This document shows positions 1-8,828 of a stretch of 64,000 bases of DNA, in pieces (position 1 is the first letter of the stretch; every line of letters starts with the position of its first letter). The DNA is from Egibacter rhizosphaerae. Its GTDB lineage: Bacteria; Actinomycetota; Nitriliruptoria; Euzebyales; Egibacteraceae. A program made the position numbers and the translations under genes. The stretch is from NCBI RefSeq assembly GCF_004322855.1, contig NZ_CP036402.1, forward strand, positions 4,310,001 through 4,374,000. Reading direction: 5' to 3'. A model generated the notes under the pieces. The model saw only the letters and a list, made by a program, of their open reading frames with translations, had not been told where the DNA came from and searched no databases.

Positions 1-950
<950 letters not shown>

Positions 951-1016
951 TGCTCGCGCTCGCTATGGAGTTCCGAGTCGTCCGCCGAGGGCGCGACCTT
1001 GACAACTTCACAAACG

Positions 1017-1133
1017 TTCCGCGGCCATAGCGGAGGGGGTACACCCGGTTTCCATCCCGAACCCGGAAGTTAAGCCCTCCAGCGCCGATGGTACTGCAGG
1101 GGTCACCCTGTGGGAGAGTAGGTCGCCGCGGAC
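1017..1133 (+). rRNA. 5S ribosomal RNA
   Basis: This follows the 23S end by about 65 bases, the usual rrn order. It contains the conserved CCCGAACCCGGAAGTTAAG segment near 1058-1076 and the GGGAGAGTAGG segment near 1112. The ends TTCCGCGG and CCGCGGA pair to form helix I. The length of about 117 nt is normal. Ends are set by the helix I pairing and may be off by a base or two. Confidence 0.95.
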
Positions 1134-1138
1134 CAATC

Positions 1139-1186
1139 ACATGCGAATGCGGCGCAGCCCTGACGGGGCGCGCCGCATTCGCATGT
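1139..1186 (+). terminator. rrn operon terminator hairpin
   Basis: A perfect 17-bp inverted repeat (arms 1139-1155 and 1170-1186, 14-base loop) starts a few bases after the 5S gene. There is no T tract after it. A strong stem alone is common for terminators in very GC-rich actinobacteria. It also faces the 3' end of the convergent gene at 1255, so it may stop transcription from both sides. Confidence 0.8.
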
Positions 1187-1254
1187 CGGGCGTTGGTGCG
1201 CTGCCGTTCCGTGTCGGCGTGGTCGTTGTGGAGGGCGTGGCTGTCCGGGGTGGT

Positions 1255-2211
1255 TCAGCGGTCCTCGGCCGCGGTGACGCGTCCCTCGGCTCGCAGGTCG
1301 AGGTACCGCATGAGGCCAGCGGCGTTGCTCTCGAACCCGGACAGGAGCCGGACCCGTCGCTCGGCGTCGGGGTCGTCGGGGTCGGGAACGACGTCGTCGG
1401 CGAAGCGGTACGCGAGCGTCTCAGCGATGTGGTCGAGCTCGGAGTGCTCCCGCCACGCGGCCTCCGCGGTCTCGAACCACGCCGCCAACCGCTCGGAGGC
1501 CTCCGCGAGCGCCTCGTCGGCAGGGTCTACCGGGCCGTAGTGCGCGAGGTACACGCGTGCGGGTGCGAGCCCCCGGTACCGCGTCAGCGTGCGCTGGGCG
1601 AGCACGAGATCGAAGTCCGGAGGTGGGGTGGCGGGACGGATCACCCGCATCCCGGGCATCTTCACCCCGACGCTGTCGCCCACGAACAGGGACCCCGAGT
1701 CGCGATCGAAGGCGCTGATGTGGTGCTTCGCGTGCCCGGGGGTGTAGAGCAGGTCGAGGCGGCGCCCACCACCGAGGTCGAGGACGTCCCCGTCGCCGAC
1801 GCCGAGCACCCGCGGCTGCTCGACCGGTGTGCAGTCACCGTAGACGGTGTCCATCAGCTCGCCGTAGACCCGTCGGCTCGACGCGTTGAGCTTCTCGGGA
1901 TCGACCAGGTGCCGGGCGCCCACCTCGCTCACCACCACGTGCGCATTCGGGAAGGCGGCGGCCACGTCGCCCGCGCCACCCGCATGGTCGAGATGGATGT
2001 GGCTGAGCACCAGGTAGGCGAGGTCGTCGGGATCCATTCCCAGCTCGCGGAGGGCCGAGATCACGTTGTCGACGCTGAGCGCCGGTCCGCACTCGATGAG
2101 CGCCGGGCGCGGCGCCTCGATCAGGTAGCCGGCGGTGACCTGGGTCATCCCCGCCGTGTGGGTGTCGATGGCCCGGATGCCTGCTGGCAGCGCTTCGGTC
2201 GTTCCCGCCAC
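1255..2211 (-). CDS. MBL-fold metallo-hydrolase
   Basis: A 318-residue protein of the metallo-beta-lactamase superfamily. The HIHLDH metal-binding signature is at about residues 71-76 (within VLSHIHLDHAGG), and a later TPGHAKHH segment supplies further metal-site histidines. The family hydrolyses thioesters, lactones or phosphodiesters using two metals; the substrate here cannot be told. The GTG start was chosen because an AGGAGG ribosome site lies six bases upstream (2218-2223). A longer frame upstream overlaps the rhomboid gene and lacks such a site. No signal peptide is visible, so it is probably cytoplasmic. It lies downstream of the rhomboid gene on the same strand. Confidence 0.85.
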   Translation of the reverse strand: MAGTTEALPAGIRAIDTHTAGMTQVTAGYLIEAPRPALIECGPALSVDNVISALRELGMDPDDLAYLVLSHIHLDHAGGAGDVAAAFPNAHVVVSEVGARHLVDPEKLNASSRRVYGELMDTVYGDCTPVEQPRVLGVGDGDVLDLGGGRRLDLLYTPGHAKHHISAFDRDSGSLFVGDSVGVKMPGMRVIRPATPPPDFDLVLAQRTLTRYRGLAPARVYLAHYGPVDPADEALAEASERLAAWFETAEAAWREHSELDHIAETLAYRFADDVVPDPDDPDAERRVRLLSGFESNAAGLMRYLDLRAEGRVTAAEDR

Positions 2212-2360
2212 GGGTCGCCTCCTACCGGTCGGGTGGTGCGCCGGGGTCGGCCTCGAACGGCGCGCCACCACGCTACTGAAGCGACGAGACCCGGCGAGGC
2301 CCCCACGGCCGACCACCGGGCCGGACCGTCGCCGGCGCCCGCCCGCGACCGGCCGCGTGC

Positions 2361-3107
2361 TCACGGGGAGCGTCTCGTTCGGCGCCGGCGGCGTCCACGC
2401 GGTCGGAACAGCCCCACGATGACGAGGCCGGCGATGAACCCGGCGACGTGCGCGAGGGTCGCGACGTGCCCACCGGTCAGCGAGCCGACCTGCAGGTTCA
2501 CGAGCTCCAACGCGAACCACCCGCCGAGCACGAGGATGGTCGGCAGGCGCAGCACGAGGAAGAACAGCGCGGGGATGGACACGGTCACCCAACCGCGCGG
2601 GAACAGCCGGAAGTACGCGCCCAACACGCCGGCGATCGCACCGGAGGCCCCAACCAGAGGTTGGGTGCCCGAGGGATCGGCGAGGACGAACACGAGTGTC
2701 GCGACGATGCCGACCACCAGGTAGAACCCCAGGTAGCGCAGGCGGCCGAGGCGGTCCTCGAGCGTTCCCCCGAACACGCCCAAGAACAGCATGTTCGAGA
2801 GCAGGTGCAGCCAGCCGCCGTGCAGGAACATCGCGGTGAGCACCGAGAGCGGGACGGACTTCCCCGGAATCGGATCGGTCGGGCAGTCGCCCGGGACGGT
2901 CTCGGCGACCTGTCCCGAGTCCAGGGGCGCGAGCTGGGTGATCTCGGCGGGGATGGCCGCCCACTCGAGGAAGAACCGTGCCTGTGCGCACGCATCGTCC
3001 CACCAGGGGGTGAGGAAGGCGAAGACCGCGATGTTCGTGAGCAGGAGGAGACGGTTGATCCAGGGCGTGCGTCTCGGGCGCTGCCCGTCGCCGAGTGGGA
3101 TGACCAT
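2361..3107 (-). CDS. Rhomboid-family intramembrane serine protease
   Basis: A 248-residue polytopic membrane protein with the rhomboid core. It shows HGGWLHLLSNM (His96, His101, Asn105), the catalytic-serine motif GASG (Ser155) and HVAGF with the partner His220. Six to seven hydrophobic segments can be counted, starting at residues 19-34. Rhomboids cleave substrate transmembrane helices inside the membrane. The loop of about 45 residues after the first segment carries two cysteines (DDAC and GDC), which suggests a small extracytoplasmic loop domain. The catalytic Ser/His pair is intact, so it should be active. The substrate is unknown. Confidence 0.9.
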   Translation of the reverse strand: MVIPLGDGQRPRRTPWINRLLLLTNIAVFAFLTPWWDDACAQARFFLEWAAIPAEITQLAPLDSGQVAETVPGDCPTDPIPGKSVPLSVLTAMFLHGGWLHLLSNMLFLGVFGGTLEDRLGRLRYLGFYLVVGIVATLVFVLADPSGTQPLVGASGAIAGVLGAYFRLFPRGWVTVSIPALFFLVLRLPTILVLGGWFALELVNLQVGSLTGGHVATLAHVAGFIAGLVIVGLFRPRGRRRRRTRRSP

Positions 3108-3178
3108 GACCCGGCGAGGTTACCTGCCGCCCGCGGTATGCTCGGCGGCCGGACGCGGCCGATCAGGAGGGCACCGGC

Positions 3179-3526
3179 ATGGCTGGCTCGCCGTGGGGAC
3201 GGTACCTGGACCTCGCCGGCGGCATCGTCGCGGTGCCGCGCCGGACCGCGGAAGCGGTCGTGCAGCGCCTCGTGCAACAGGGGGAGGTCGCCGCGGAGCG
3301 GGCCGAGCACGTGGTCGACGACCTGCTCGCGCGCTCCGAGCGCAATCGGGGCGCGATCGCCGAGGTCGTGACCGCGGAGGTGGAGCGGGTCGTGGACCGG
3401 CTCGGCCTCGCGCGGCAGGCCGACCTCGACCGGTTGGAGCGCCGGGTCGACGCGCTGGCCCGGGAGGTCGATGAGGCCCGCGCGGCCGCGGACCGCGCCA
3501 GCCCGGACGGGAACGCGGGCTCGTGA
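3179..3526 (+). CDS. Phasin-like coiled-coil protein
   Basis: A small soluble protein of 115 residues, rich in Ala, Arg, Glu and Val, and predicted helical through residues 18-105 with a heptad-like pattern (LDRLERRVDALAREVDEARAA). It resembles the PhaF/phasin-like polyhydroxyalkanoate regulator proteins common in actinobacteria. That is a family-level resemblance only; no PHA genes are in the window. The ATG start has AGGAGG at a good distance. Its stop overlaps the GTG of the next gene by 4 bases, so the two are probably translationally coupled. Confidence 0.65.
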   Translation: MAGSPWGRYLDLAGGIVAVPRRTAEAVVQRLVQQGEVAAERAEHVVDDLLARSERNRGAIAEVVTAEVERVVDRLGLARQADLDRLERRVDALAREVDEARAAADRASPDGNAGS

Positions 3527-3723
3527 CCGAGGACCCGGATCCGCTGCTCGACCTGCGCGAACGCGTTCGCGCGCTGGACGAGCGACCGGTCGTTGAGCAT
3601 CCCGACGAGTTGGAGGAGGTCCACCGCCGGCTCGTCGCCGAGCTCGACGAGCTCGCGAACCAGCGGCAGCGCGACCGCGATCCCGACGCCGAGCCGCCCG
3701 GTGAGCCGCCGCACCCGGCTTGA
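3523..3723 (+). CDS. Small acidic hypothetical protein
   Basis: A 66-residue helical, highly charged protein with no recognised domain (core DLRERVRALDERPVVEHPDELEEVHRR). It begins with a GTG overlapping the stop of the phasin-like gene. It ends 23 bases inside the start of tlyA, so it is translationally wedged between the two. Such small frames before tlyA are common in actinobacteria, but the function is unknown to me. The tight overlaps on both sides are the main reason to accept it. Confidence 0.55.
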   Translation: MTEDPDPLLDLRERVRALDERPVVEHPDELEEVHRRLVAELDELANQRQRDRDPDAEPPGEPPHPA

Positions 3724-4516
3724 TGCCGCGCTGGTCGCGCGCGGCTTCGCGGCCAGCCGCGCGGAGGCGCGGGCCCTCGTCGAGGAAGGTCTCGTCACCG
3801 TCGGCGGTGCGCCGGCCGCCAAGCCGGCCACTCTCGTCGCGCGCGACGACGACCTGGTGGTGCGCGCGGCGGCCCGCTGGGTCTCGCGCGGCGGCCAGAA
3901 GCTCGTCGGCGGGCTCGACGCCCTCGAGGTGGCGGTCGCCGGACGCCGTGCCCTCGACGCGGGCGCGTCCACCGGCGGCTTCACCGACGTCCTCCTCGCG
4001 CGGGGAGCGGCGCAGGTCGTCGCGGTCGACGTCGGGTACGGCCAGCTCGCGTGGCGGTTGCGCAGCGACGAGCGCGTCCACGTGCTCGAGCGCACGAACG
4101 TCCGGCACCTCGAACCCGATCGGATCCCGCCTCCGCCGCCCGATCTGGTCGTCGCGGACCTCTCGTTTATCTCCCTCACGCTCGTGCTGCCGGCACTGGT
4201 GGGCGTGGCGGCGGCTGAGGCGGATCACGTGGTGCTCGTGAAGCCACAGTTCGAGGTGGGGCGCGAACGGGTCGGCTCGGGTGGTGTGGTGCGTGACCCG
4301 CAGGCGCACGTCGACGCGATCGCCGCCGTGGGCGAGGCCGCAGCGGGCTCGGGTCTGGGGGTCGTCGACGCCGTCCCGTCGCCGTTGCGCGGTCCCGCGG
4401 GCAACGTCGAGTTCTTCCTGCACCTGCGGGGCGGCGCGGACGGGCAGCCGGGTGGTGCGCGCACGGTCGCCGAACGTGCGGTCGCGGTCGTGCGGCCCGA
4501 CGCGCCACGGCACTAG
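3701..4516 (+). CDS. tlyA: TlyA family 16S/23S rRNA 2'-O-ribose methyltransferase
   Basis: A 271-residue protein with an N-terminal S4 RNA-binding domain (residues 1-60) and an FtsJ-like SAM methyltransferase domain with ALDAGASTGGFTD at 84-96. The catalytic lysines lie in GGQKLVGG and VLVKPQFE. TlyA methylates ribosomal RNA riboses, and its loss gives capreomycin resistance in mycobacteria. The GTG at 3701 starts directly at the S4 domain; an upstream in-frame ATG would add 36 residues of unrelated sequence. It ends tail to tail with the Kelch gene, the two stops sharing the palindrome CTAG. Confidence 0.92.
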   Translation: MSRRTRLDAALVARGFAASRAEARALVEEGLVTVGGAPAAKPATLVARDDDLVVRAAARWVSRGGQKLVGGLDALEVAVAGRRALDAGASTGGFTDVLLARGAAQVVAVDVGYGQLAWRLRSDERVHVLERTNVRHLEPDRIPPPPPDLVVADLSFISLTLVLPALVGVAAAEADHVVLVKPQFEVGRERVGSGGVVRDPQAHVDAIAAVGEAAAGSGLGVVDAVPSPLRGPAGNVEFFLHLRGGADGQPGGARTVAERAVAVVRPDAPRH

Positions 4517-5934
4517 TTGGACGCTCGCGGGCCGAGCCGCGCGTCCGACTCCCAGAACTCGAGTTGCGTGGTGCTGCCGAGGCCGTCGTCACCGCCGTAG
4601 ACGAAGATCCGATCGCCCGTGGAGACGGTCCGGGCTCCTCGGCGATCGGCGCCGCGAGGGAGCCGCAGGACCGGTTCGCCGTCCCCCACGAGCAGTCCCC
4701 GCGTGCCTCGCTGTCCCCCGATGAGCGCGAGCGTGTCCGCGGCCCACGTGACCGCGGTGCGGCGCCCGCCGGGTACCTGACCGACCGCCAGCGGCGTCCA
4801 ACCGTTCCCGTCCAGGCGCAGGCCCGGCGGGTTCGCGCGGCTGTCCCAGAGCACCAGCCCGTGGTCGGTGACGGCCGCCTTGGCACTGGTGAGGTGTGGC
4901 AACGGGGGCAACGGCAGCGGGGACCATGCGGGCGAGGCCCTGCCGGCCGTGTCGCCTTCGGCCGTGTCGCCTTCGGCCGTGTCGCTCTCGGCCGTGTCGC
5001 CCTGGGCCGTGTCCTCGGTCGAGTCCTCGGCCGTGTCCTCGATCGGCAGTTCGGCGACGAACGGTTCGCGGTCGGCGAGCCCCCACACCACCAGACGCCC
5101 GTCGACCCAGCGCGCGTCGACCGAGGCGTAGCCCTCACCGCCGGGATCGGGCGCGTCGGGCAGGGCGCGCCACCGGTCCCTGGCGGGCTCGTAGACGGCG
5201 GCCACCAGCGCGCCGTCGGAGGTCGCCCCGGTCACCGCGACCCGGTCAGCGTCACCGACGGCGACGGGGGAGCGCAGCGGGGGCAGCGGGCCGTCGCGGA
5301 CGGTCTCCCACCGGTCACGTGCGGGGTCGTAGCGGGCACCGTCCCCGGCTTCGCCCTCGTCGAGCCTGCCGCCCCACACCACCAGGACCTCGCCGGTCCA
5401 GACGACGGCGGCGCCGCGCCGCTGCTCCAGCGGCCACCGCGGCAACCCTCGCCAGCGATCGTCCTGCGGGTCGTACGCCGCCGCCTCCGCCGCCAGGCGG
5501 GGATGGCCGTCGCGGCCCCCGAGCACGAGCAACTCCTCCCCGGTCCACGCGATCGCGGACCAGCCGCTGGCACGCAACGGCGATGGTGCGGCGACCCGCC
5601 ACCGTCCCCCGATGTCGACCACGTCGGCGGGCGCGCGCCCCACCGGGGCGGAGGGCGGGACGCCCTCGGTGGGCTCCGTCCGCAGCTCGTCGGCGCCGGT
5701 CCCGTCCGATGGCTCCGGGACGGGAGGTGGGACGGGCAGCTCGTGCCCGGTCACGAGCGCCAGTGCCCCCACGACCGCCAGTGCCCCCGCGACCGCCAGT
5801 GCCCCCGCGACCGCCAGTGCCCCCACGAGCAGCTGCACGGGGAGCCACCGACCGAGAAGTCGTGCGCGGCCGCGAGCGGATGGGCGGGGCTCCCAGTCCC
5901 CCGCAGCGTCGGGGACGCGGCCTGCGTCGGTCAC
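4513..5934 (-). CDS. Kelch-repeat beta-propeller protein, membrane-anchored
   Basis: A 473-residue protein with one N-terminal hydrophobic segment (about 30-62) built of a repeated ALAVAG unit, then a Pro-rich spacer, then an extracytoplasmic beta-propeller. Kelch-like blades are visible as repeated (V/A)WTGEELLVLGG, VVWTGEVLVVWGG and IFVYGGDD motifs followed by YDPxxDRWR. A low-complexity insertion (about 325-355) is made of Asp-Thr-Ala-Glu repeats. Kelch propellers usually serve in binding; no catalytic residues of galactose oxidase type are recognisable. It stands alone, convergent with tlyA. The function is unknown. Confidence 0.75.
   Translation of the reverse strand: MTDAGRVPDAAGDWEPRPSARGRARLLGRWLPVQLLVGALAVAGALAVAGALAVVGALALVTGHELPVPPPVPEPSDGTGADELRTEPTEGVPPSAPVGRAPADVVDIGGRWRVAAPSPLRASGWSAIAWTGEELLVLGGRDGHPRLAAEAAAYDPQDDRWRGLPRWPLEQRRGAAVVWTGEVLVVWGGRLDEGEAGDGARYDPARDRWETVRDGPLPPLRSPVAVGDADRVAVTGATSDGALVAAVYEPARDRWRALPDAPDPGGEGYASVDARWVDGRLVVWGLADREPFVAELPIEDTAEDSTEDTAQGDTAESDTAEGDTAEGDTAGRASPAWSPLPLPPLPHLTSAKAAVTDHGLVLWDSRANPPGLRLDGNGWTPLAVGQVPGGRRTAVTWAADTLALIGGQRGTRGLLVGDGEPVLRLPRGADRRGARTVSTGDRIFVYGGDDGLGSTTQLEFWESDARLGPRASN
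4945..5019 (+). repeat. Tandem 15-bp repeat inside the Kelch gene
   Basis: Five head-to-tail copies of a 15-base unit beginning GGCCGTGTCGCCTTC, the last two diverged. On the coding (minus) strand they give an acidic Asp-Thr-Ala-Glu-Gly/Ser repeat in a loop of the propeller. The unit is a multiple of three, so copy-number change would keep the frame. Confidence 0.85.
5761..5832 (+). repeat. Tandem 18-bp repeat in the Kelch membrane segment
   Basis: Four copies of an 18-base unit (start CAGTGCCCCCACGACCGC) encode ALAVAG/ALAVVG on the minus strand and make up most of the single transmembrane helix. Copy-number change would lengthen or shorten the membrane anchor by six residues without a frameshift. 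Confidence 0.85.
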
Positions 5935-6044
5935 GAGCGCACGGTACTACCCGGGCCCGGAGGCGGCGGGTGGCCCCGTGGAGCACGCGCCGGCTGTGGG
6001 GACGTGGGCGAGATGCGCGGCGGGGAGCGGATAGCATCGGCGGC

Positions 6045-6953
6045 GTGACCGGGACCCCGAACCCCGCCTCCGCGAGCCCCTCAGCCGTGCGGGCCGCCGC
6101 GCCGCCCCGCACCGTCGGCGTCGTCGTCCACGGTGCTCGGGCCGATGCCATCAGCGCGGCGCGAGATGCCGTGACGCGCTTGCGGGGCAGCAGCGTCGAC
6201 GTCGTCGGCGCCGACCCCGAGGTGTGGGACGGCAGTGGCCTGACCGTCCGCGAGGCCCGGTCGTTCGGCGAGGGCCTCGACCTCATCGTCGCGTTCGGGG
6301 GCGACGGCACGCTGCTGCGTGCCGCCTACCTCGCCCGGGACCAGGGCGTGCCGCTGTTCGGCGTGAACCTCGGACGCCTCGGTTTCCTGTCGGAGGTCGA
6401 GGCGGCCGAACTGGAGGCGGGGCTCGGCCGCCTGCTCGAGGGCGACTACACGGTCGACGAGCGCATGACGCTCGCGGTGGAGGTGCACGACGCCGACGGC
6501 GCCGTCGTGGGATCGTCGTGGGCGCTGAACGAGGCCTCGGTCGAACGTGTGTCGCCGCAGCGGCTGATGGTGTTCGAGGTCGGTGTCTCGGGCACGAACC
6601 TCGCCCGCGTCCCCGCCGACGCGATCATCTGCGCCACGCCCACCGGCTCGACCGCGTACGCGTTCAGCGCCCGAGGGCCCATCGTGTCGCCGCTCGTCCA
6701 GGCCATCCTGCTGGTGCCGGTCGCGCCGCACTCCCTGTTCGACCGCACGATCGTCGTCGACGCGGGGGAGCGGCTCGAGGTCGAGCCCGTCGATGGCGGG
6801 GAGGCCGCGGTGAGCCTCGACGGCCGCGAGTCCATCCGGCTGCCGGACGGAGGGTCGGTCCGGGTGGTGCGCGGCAACATGCCCGTGCGGATGGTCCGCC
6901 TCGGCGAGTTCGACTTCTACCGCCGCGTTCGCGACAAGTTCGGGTTGCGCTGA
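6045..6953 (+). CDS. nadK: NAD kinase
   Basis: A 302-residue protein with the family hallmark GGDGT at residues 85-89, NLGRLGFLSE shortly after, and the substrate segment CATPTGSTAYAFSARGPI. The enzyme phosphorylates NAD to NADP with ATP or polyphosphate. The GTG start gives a short Ala/Pro-rich leader before VGVVVHG; no better start with a ribosome site was seen. Its stop overlaps the ATG of recN by one base (TGATG). The nadK-recN order, usually downstream of tlyA, is standard in actinobacteria. Here the Kelch gene has come between tlyA and nadK. Confidence 0.93.
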   Translation: MTGTPNPASASPSAVRAAAPPRTVGVVVHGARADAISAARDAVTRLRGSSVDVVGADPEVWDGSGLTVREARSFGEGLDLIVAFGGDGTLLRAAYLARDQGVPLFGVNLGRLGFLSEVEAAELEAGLGRLLEGDYTVDERMTLAVEVHDADGAVVGSSWALNEASVERVSPQRLMVFEVGVSGTNLARVPADAIICATPTGSTAYAFSARGPIVSPLVQAILLVPVAPHSLFDRTIVVDAGERLEVEPVDGGEAAVSLDGRESIRLPDGGSVRVVRGNMPVRMVRLGEFDFYRRVRDKFGLR

Positions 6954-8623
6954 TGCGTCCCCACCTGTCGGAGCTGCGGATCCGCGACGTCGGGGTCATC
7001 GACGAGGTCTCCCTGGAGCTCGAACCGGGCCTCACCGTGCTGACCGGCGAGACCGGTGCCGGCAAGACGATGGTCGTCGCCGCGCTCGAGCTCCTGCTCG
7101 GCGGTCGGGCCGACACGGATCGGGTCCGGGGCGGGGCCAGCCGTGCCCTGGTCGAGGGCGTGGTGACCCCGCCTCCCGACGAGGCCGGGGAGTGGCTCGA
7201 CGACGGCGACGAGGAACTGGTGGTCTCGCGGGAGGTCGCCAGCGGACGCAGCCGGGCGCGGTTGGGCGGGCGGCTCGCGCCCGTGTCGGGCCTCGCCGAC
7301 GTCGTGGGGGCGGTCGTCGAGGTGCACGGCCAGCAGGACACCGCGCGGCTCTCCGAACCCACGGCGCAGCGCGAGCTGCTCGATCGGTCGGGTGGAGCGA
7401 CCGTGGCCCGCGCGTTGGAGGCCTACCGCGAGGTCTACCAGCGTTGGCGGGCAGCGGCGGACGAGCTCGCCCGCCTCGAGGAGGGCGGCCGGGACCGCGC
7501 GCGCGAGCTCGACCGACTCCGGTTCGAGCTCGCCGAGATCGACGCGGTGGATCCGCAGCCCGACGAGGAGGAGGAGCTGGCCGGTGAGCTCGCGCGGCTG
7601 GAGCACGCCGAGTCGCTGCAGGCCGCTGCCCACGGCGCCGCCTCCGCCCTGGCGGACGACGGCGGGGCGCGCGATGCGCTCGGTTCCGCGGTCGCCGCCC
7701 TGCGGGGGGTCGCGGGGGTCGACGAGCGCCTCGACACGCTGCTCGCCCGGCTCGAAGGGCTCGCCGCCGATGTGCAGGACGCGGGCCTGGAGCTGGGCCG
7801 CTACGCCGACGAGCTCGAACTCGAACCCGAGCGTCTGGAGCACCTGCGTGAGCGGCAGGCGGCGCTCGCTGCGTTGACGCGCAAGTACGGGCCGTCGGCC
7901 GCGGCGGTCGTCGAGTACGCCGCCGAGGCCAGGGAACGGCTCGGAGGCCTGGAGGGCGGTGACGAGCGCATTGCCGAGTTGCGCGACGAGGTCGCCGCCG
8001 CCGAGCGCCGGGTGAGCGAGCGGGCCGAGGAGCTGCGAGCCGCGCGGCGCGAGGCGGGGGCCGCACTCGCCGACGTCGTGGCGGGGCACCTCGCAGATCT
8101 CGCGATGGCCGATGCCACGGTCGAGGTCGCCGTCGAGGCGACCGAGCCCGGACCGTACGGCGCCGACCGTGTGACCTTCCAGCTCGCGGCGAACCCCGGG
8201 GAGCCGATGCGCCCGCTCGCGAAGGCGGCGAGCGGAGGGGAGCGCAGCCGCGTCGCGCTCGCGCTGCGCCTGGCTCTCGCCGACGCCGACGAGACGCCCG
8301 TGCTCGTGTTCGACGAGGTCGATGCGGGCGTCGGCGGCAGCGTCGCGCTCGCCGTGGGGGAGAAGCTCGCGCGCCTCGCGCGGGGCCGCCAGGTCCTCTG
8401 CGTCACCCATCTCGCCCAGCTCGCGGCGCACGCCGACACGCACCTGGTCGTGGCCAAGGACGGGGACGCCGACGGTCGCACGCGTGCCCGGGTGGATCGG
8501 GTGGCCGACGCGGAGCGCGTCGACGAGCTCGCGCGCATGCTCTCGGGCTCCAGCGGCCAGGCCGCGGCCGAGCACGCCGCGGAGTTGCTCGACCGCGCGC
8601 AGCGTGCCGTCAGCGACGCGTAG
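6953..8623 (+). CDS. recN: DNA repair protein RecN
   Basis: A 556-residue SMC-like ATPase. Walker A GETGAGKT is at residues 32-39. A long coiled coil in the middle (about 150-380) is rich in Glu, Arg and Ala. The ABC signature ASGGERSR is near 423, and Walker B VLVFDEVDAGVGG follows. RecN acts early in recombination repair of double-strand breaks, tethering DNA ends. It is translationally coupled to nadK. The length is normal for the family. Confidence 0.95.
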   Translation: MRPHLSELRIRDVGVIDEVSLELEPGLTVLTGETGAGKTMVVAALELLLGGRADTDRVRGGASRALVEGVVTPPPDEAGEWLDDGDEELVVSREVASGRSRARLGGRLAPVSGLADVVGAVVEVHGQQDTARLSEPTAQRELLDRSGGATVARALEAYREVYQRWRAAADELARLEEGGRDRARELDRLRFELAEIDAVDPQPDEEEELAGELARLEHAESLQAAAHGAASALADDGGARDALGSAVAALRGVAGVDERLDTLLARLEGLAADVQDAGLELGRYADELELEPERLEHLRERQAALAALTRKYGPSAAAVVEYAAEARERLGGLEGGDERIAELRDEVAAAERRVSERAEELRAARREAGAALADVVAGHLADLAMADATVEVAVEATEPGPYGADRVTFQLAANPGEPMRPLAKAASGGERSRVALALRLALADADETPVLVFDEVDAGVGGSVALAVGEKLARLARGRQVLCVTHLAQLAAHADTHLVVAKDGDADGRTRARVDRVADAERVDELARMLSGSSGQAAAEHAAELLDRAQRAVSDA

Positions 8624-8723
8624 GCACGGCCGTCGGACACCGGGTTCGATCGTTCGCGCGCCCTCGGCGAACGAGGCGCGGTGTGTGGCTCAGCATCACT
8701 GATCGACAAGCATCGAAGCATAC

Positions 8724-8740
8724 TCGAACATAATGTTCGA
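8724..8740. promoter_or_regulatory. Perfect 17-bp palindrome, SOS-box-like
   Basis: TCGAACAT-A-ATGTTCGA is a perfect dyad in a locally AT-rich spacer. It lies 101 bases downstream of recN and 88 bases upstream of the lipoprotein ATG. The half sites TCGAAC and GTTCGA equal those of the Gram-positive LexA box, but the gap is five bases rather than the usual four. It is a likely operator for the gene at 8829; which repressor binds is not settled by the sequence. Confidence 0.55.
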
Positions 8741-8828
8741 ATCCGAATGATATCTGGGTTTGCCGATTGTGATCCCCGTCAGCATACTGCTGCCGCCAGA
8801 GAAGCGACAGAAGGGGCGGGGGCGCACG

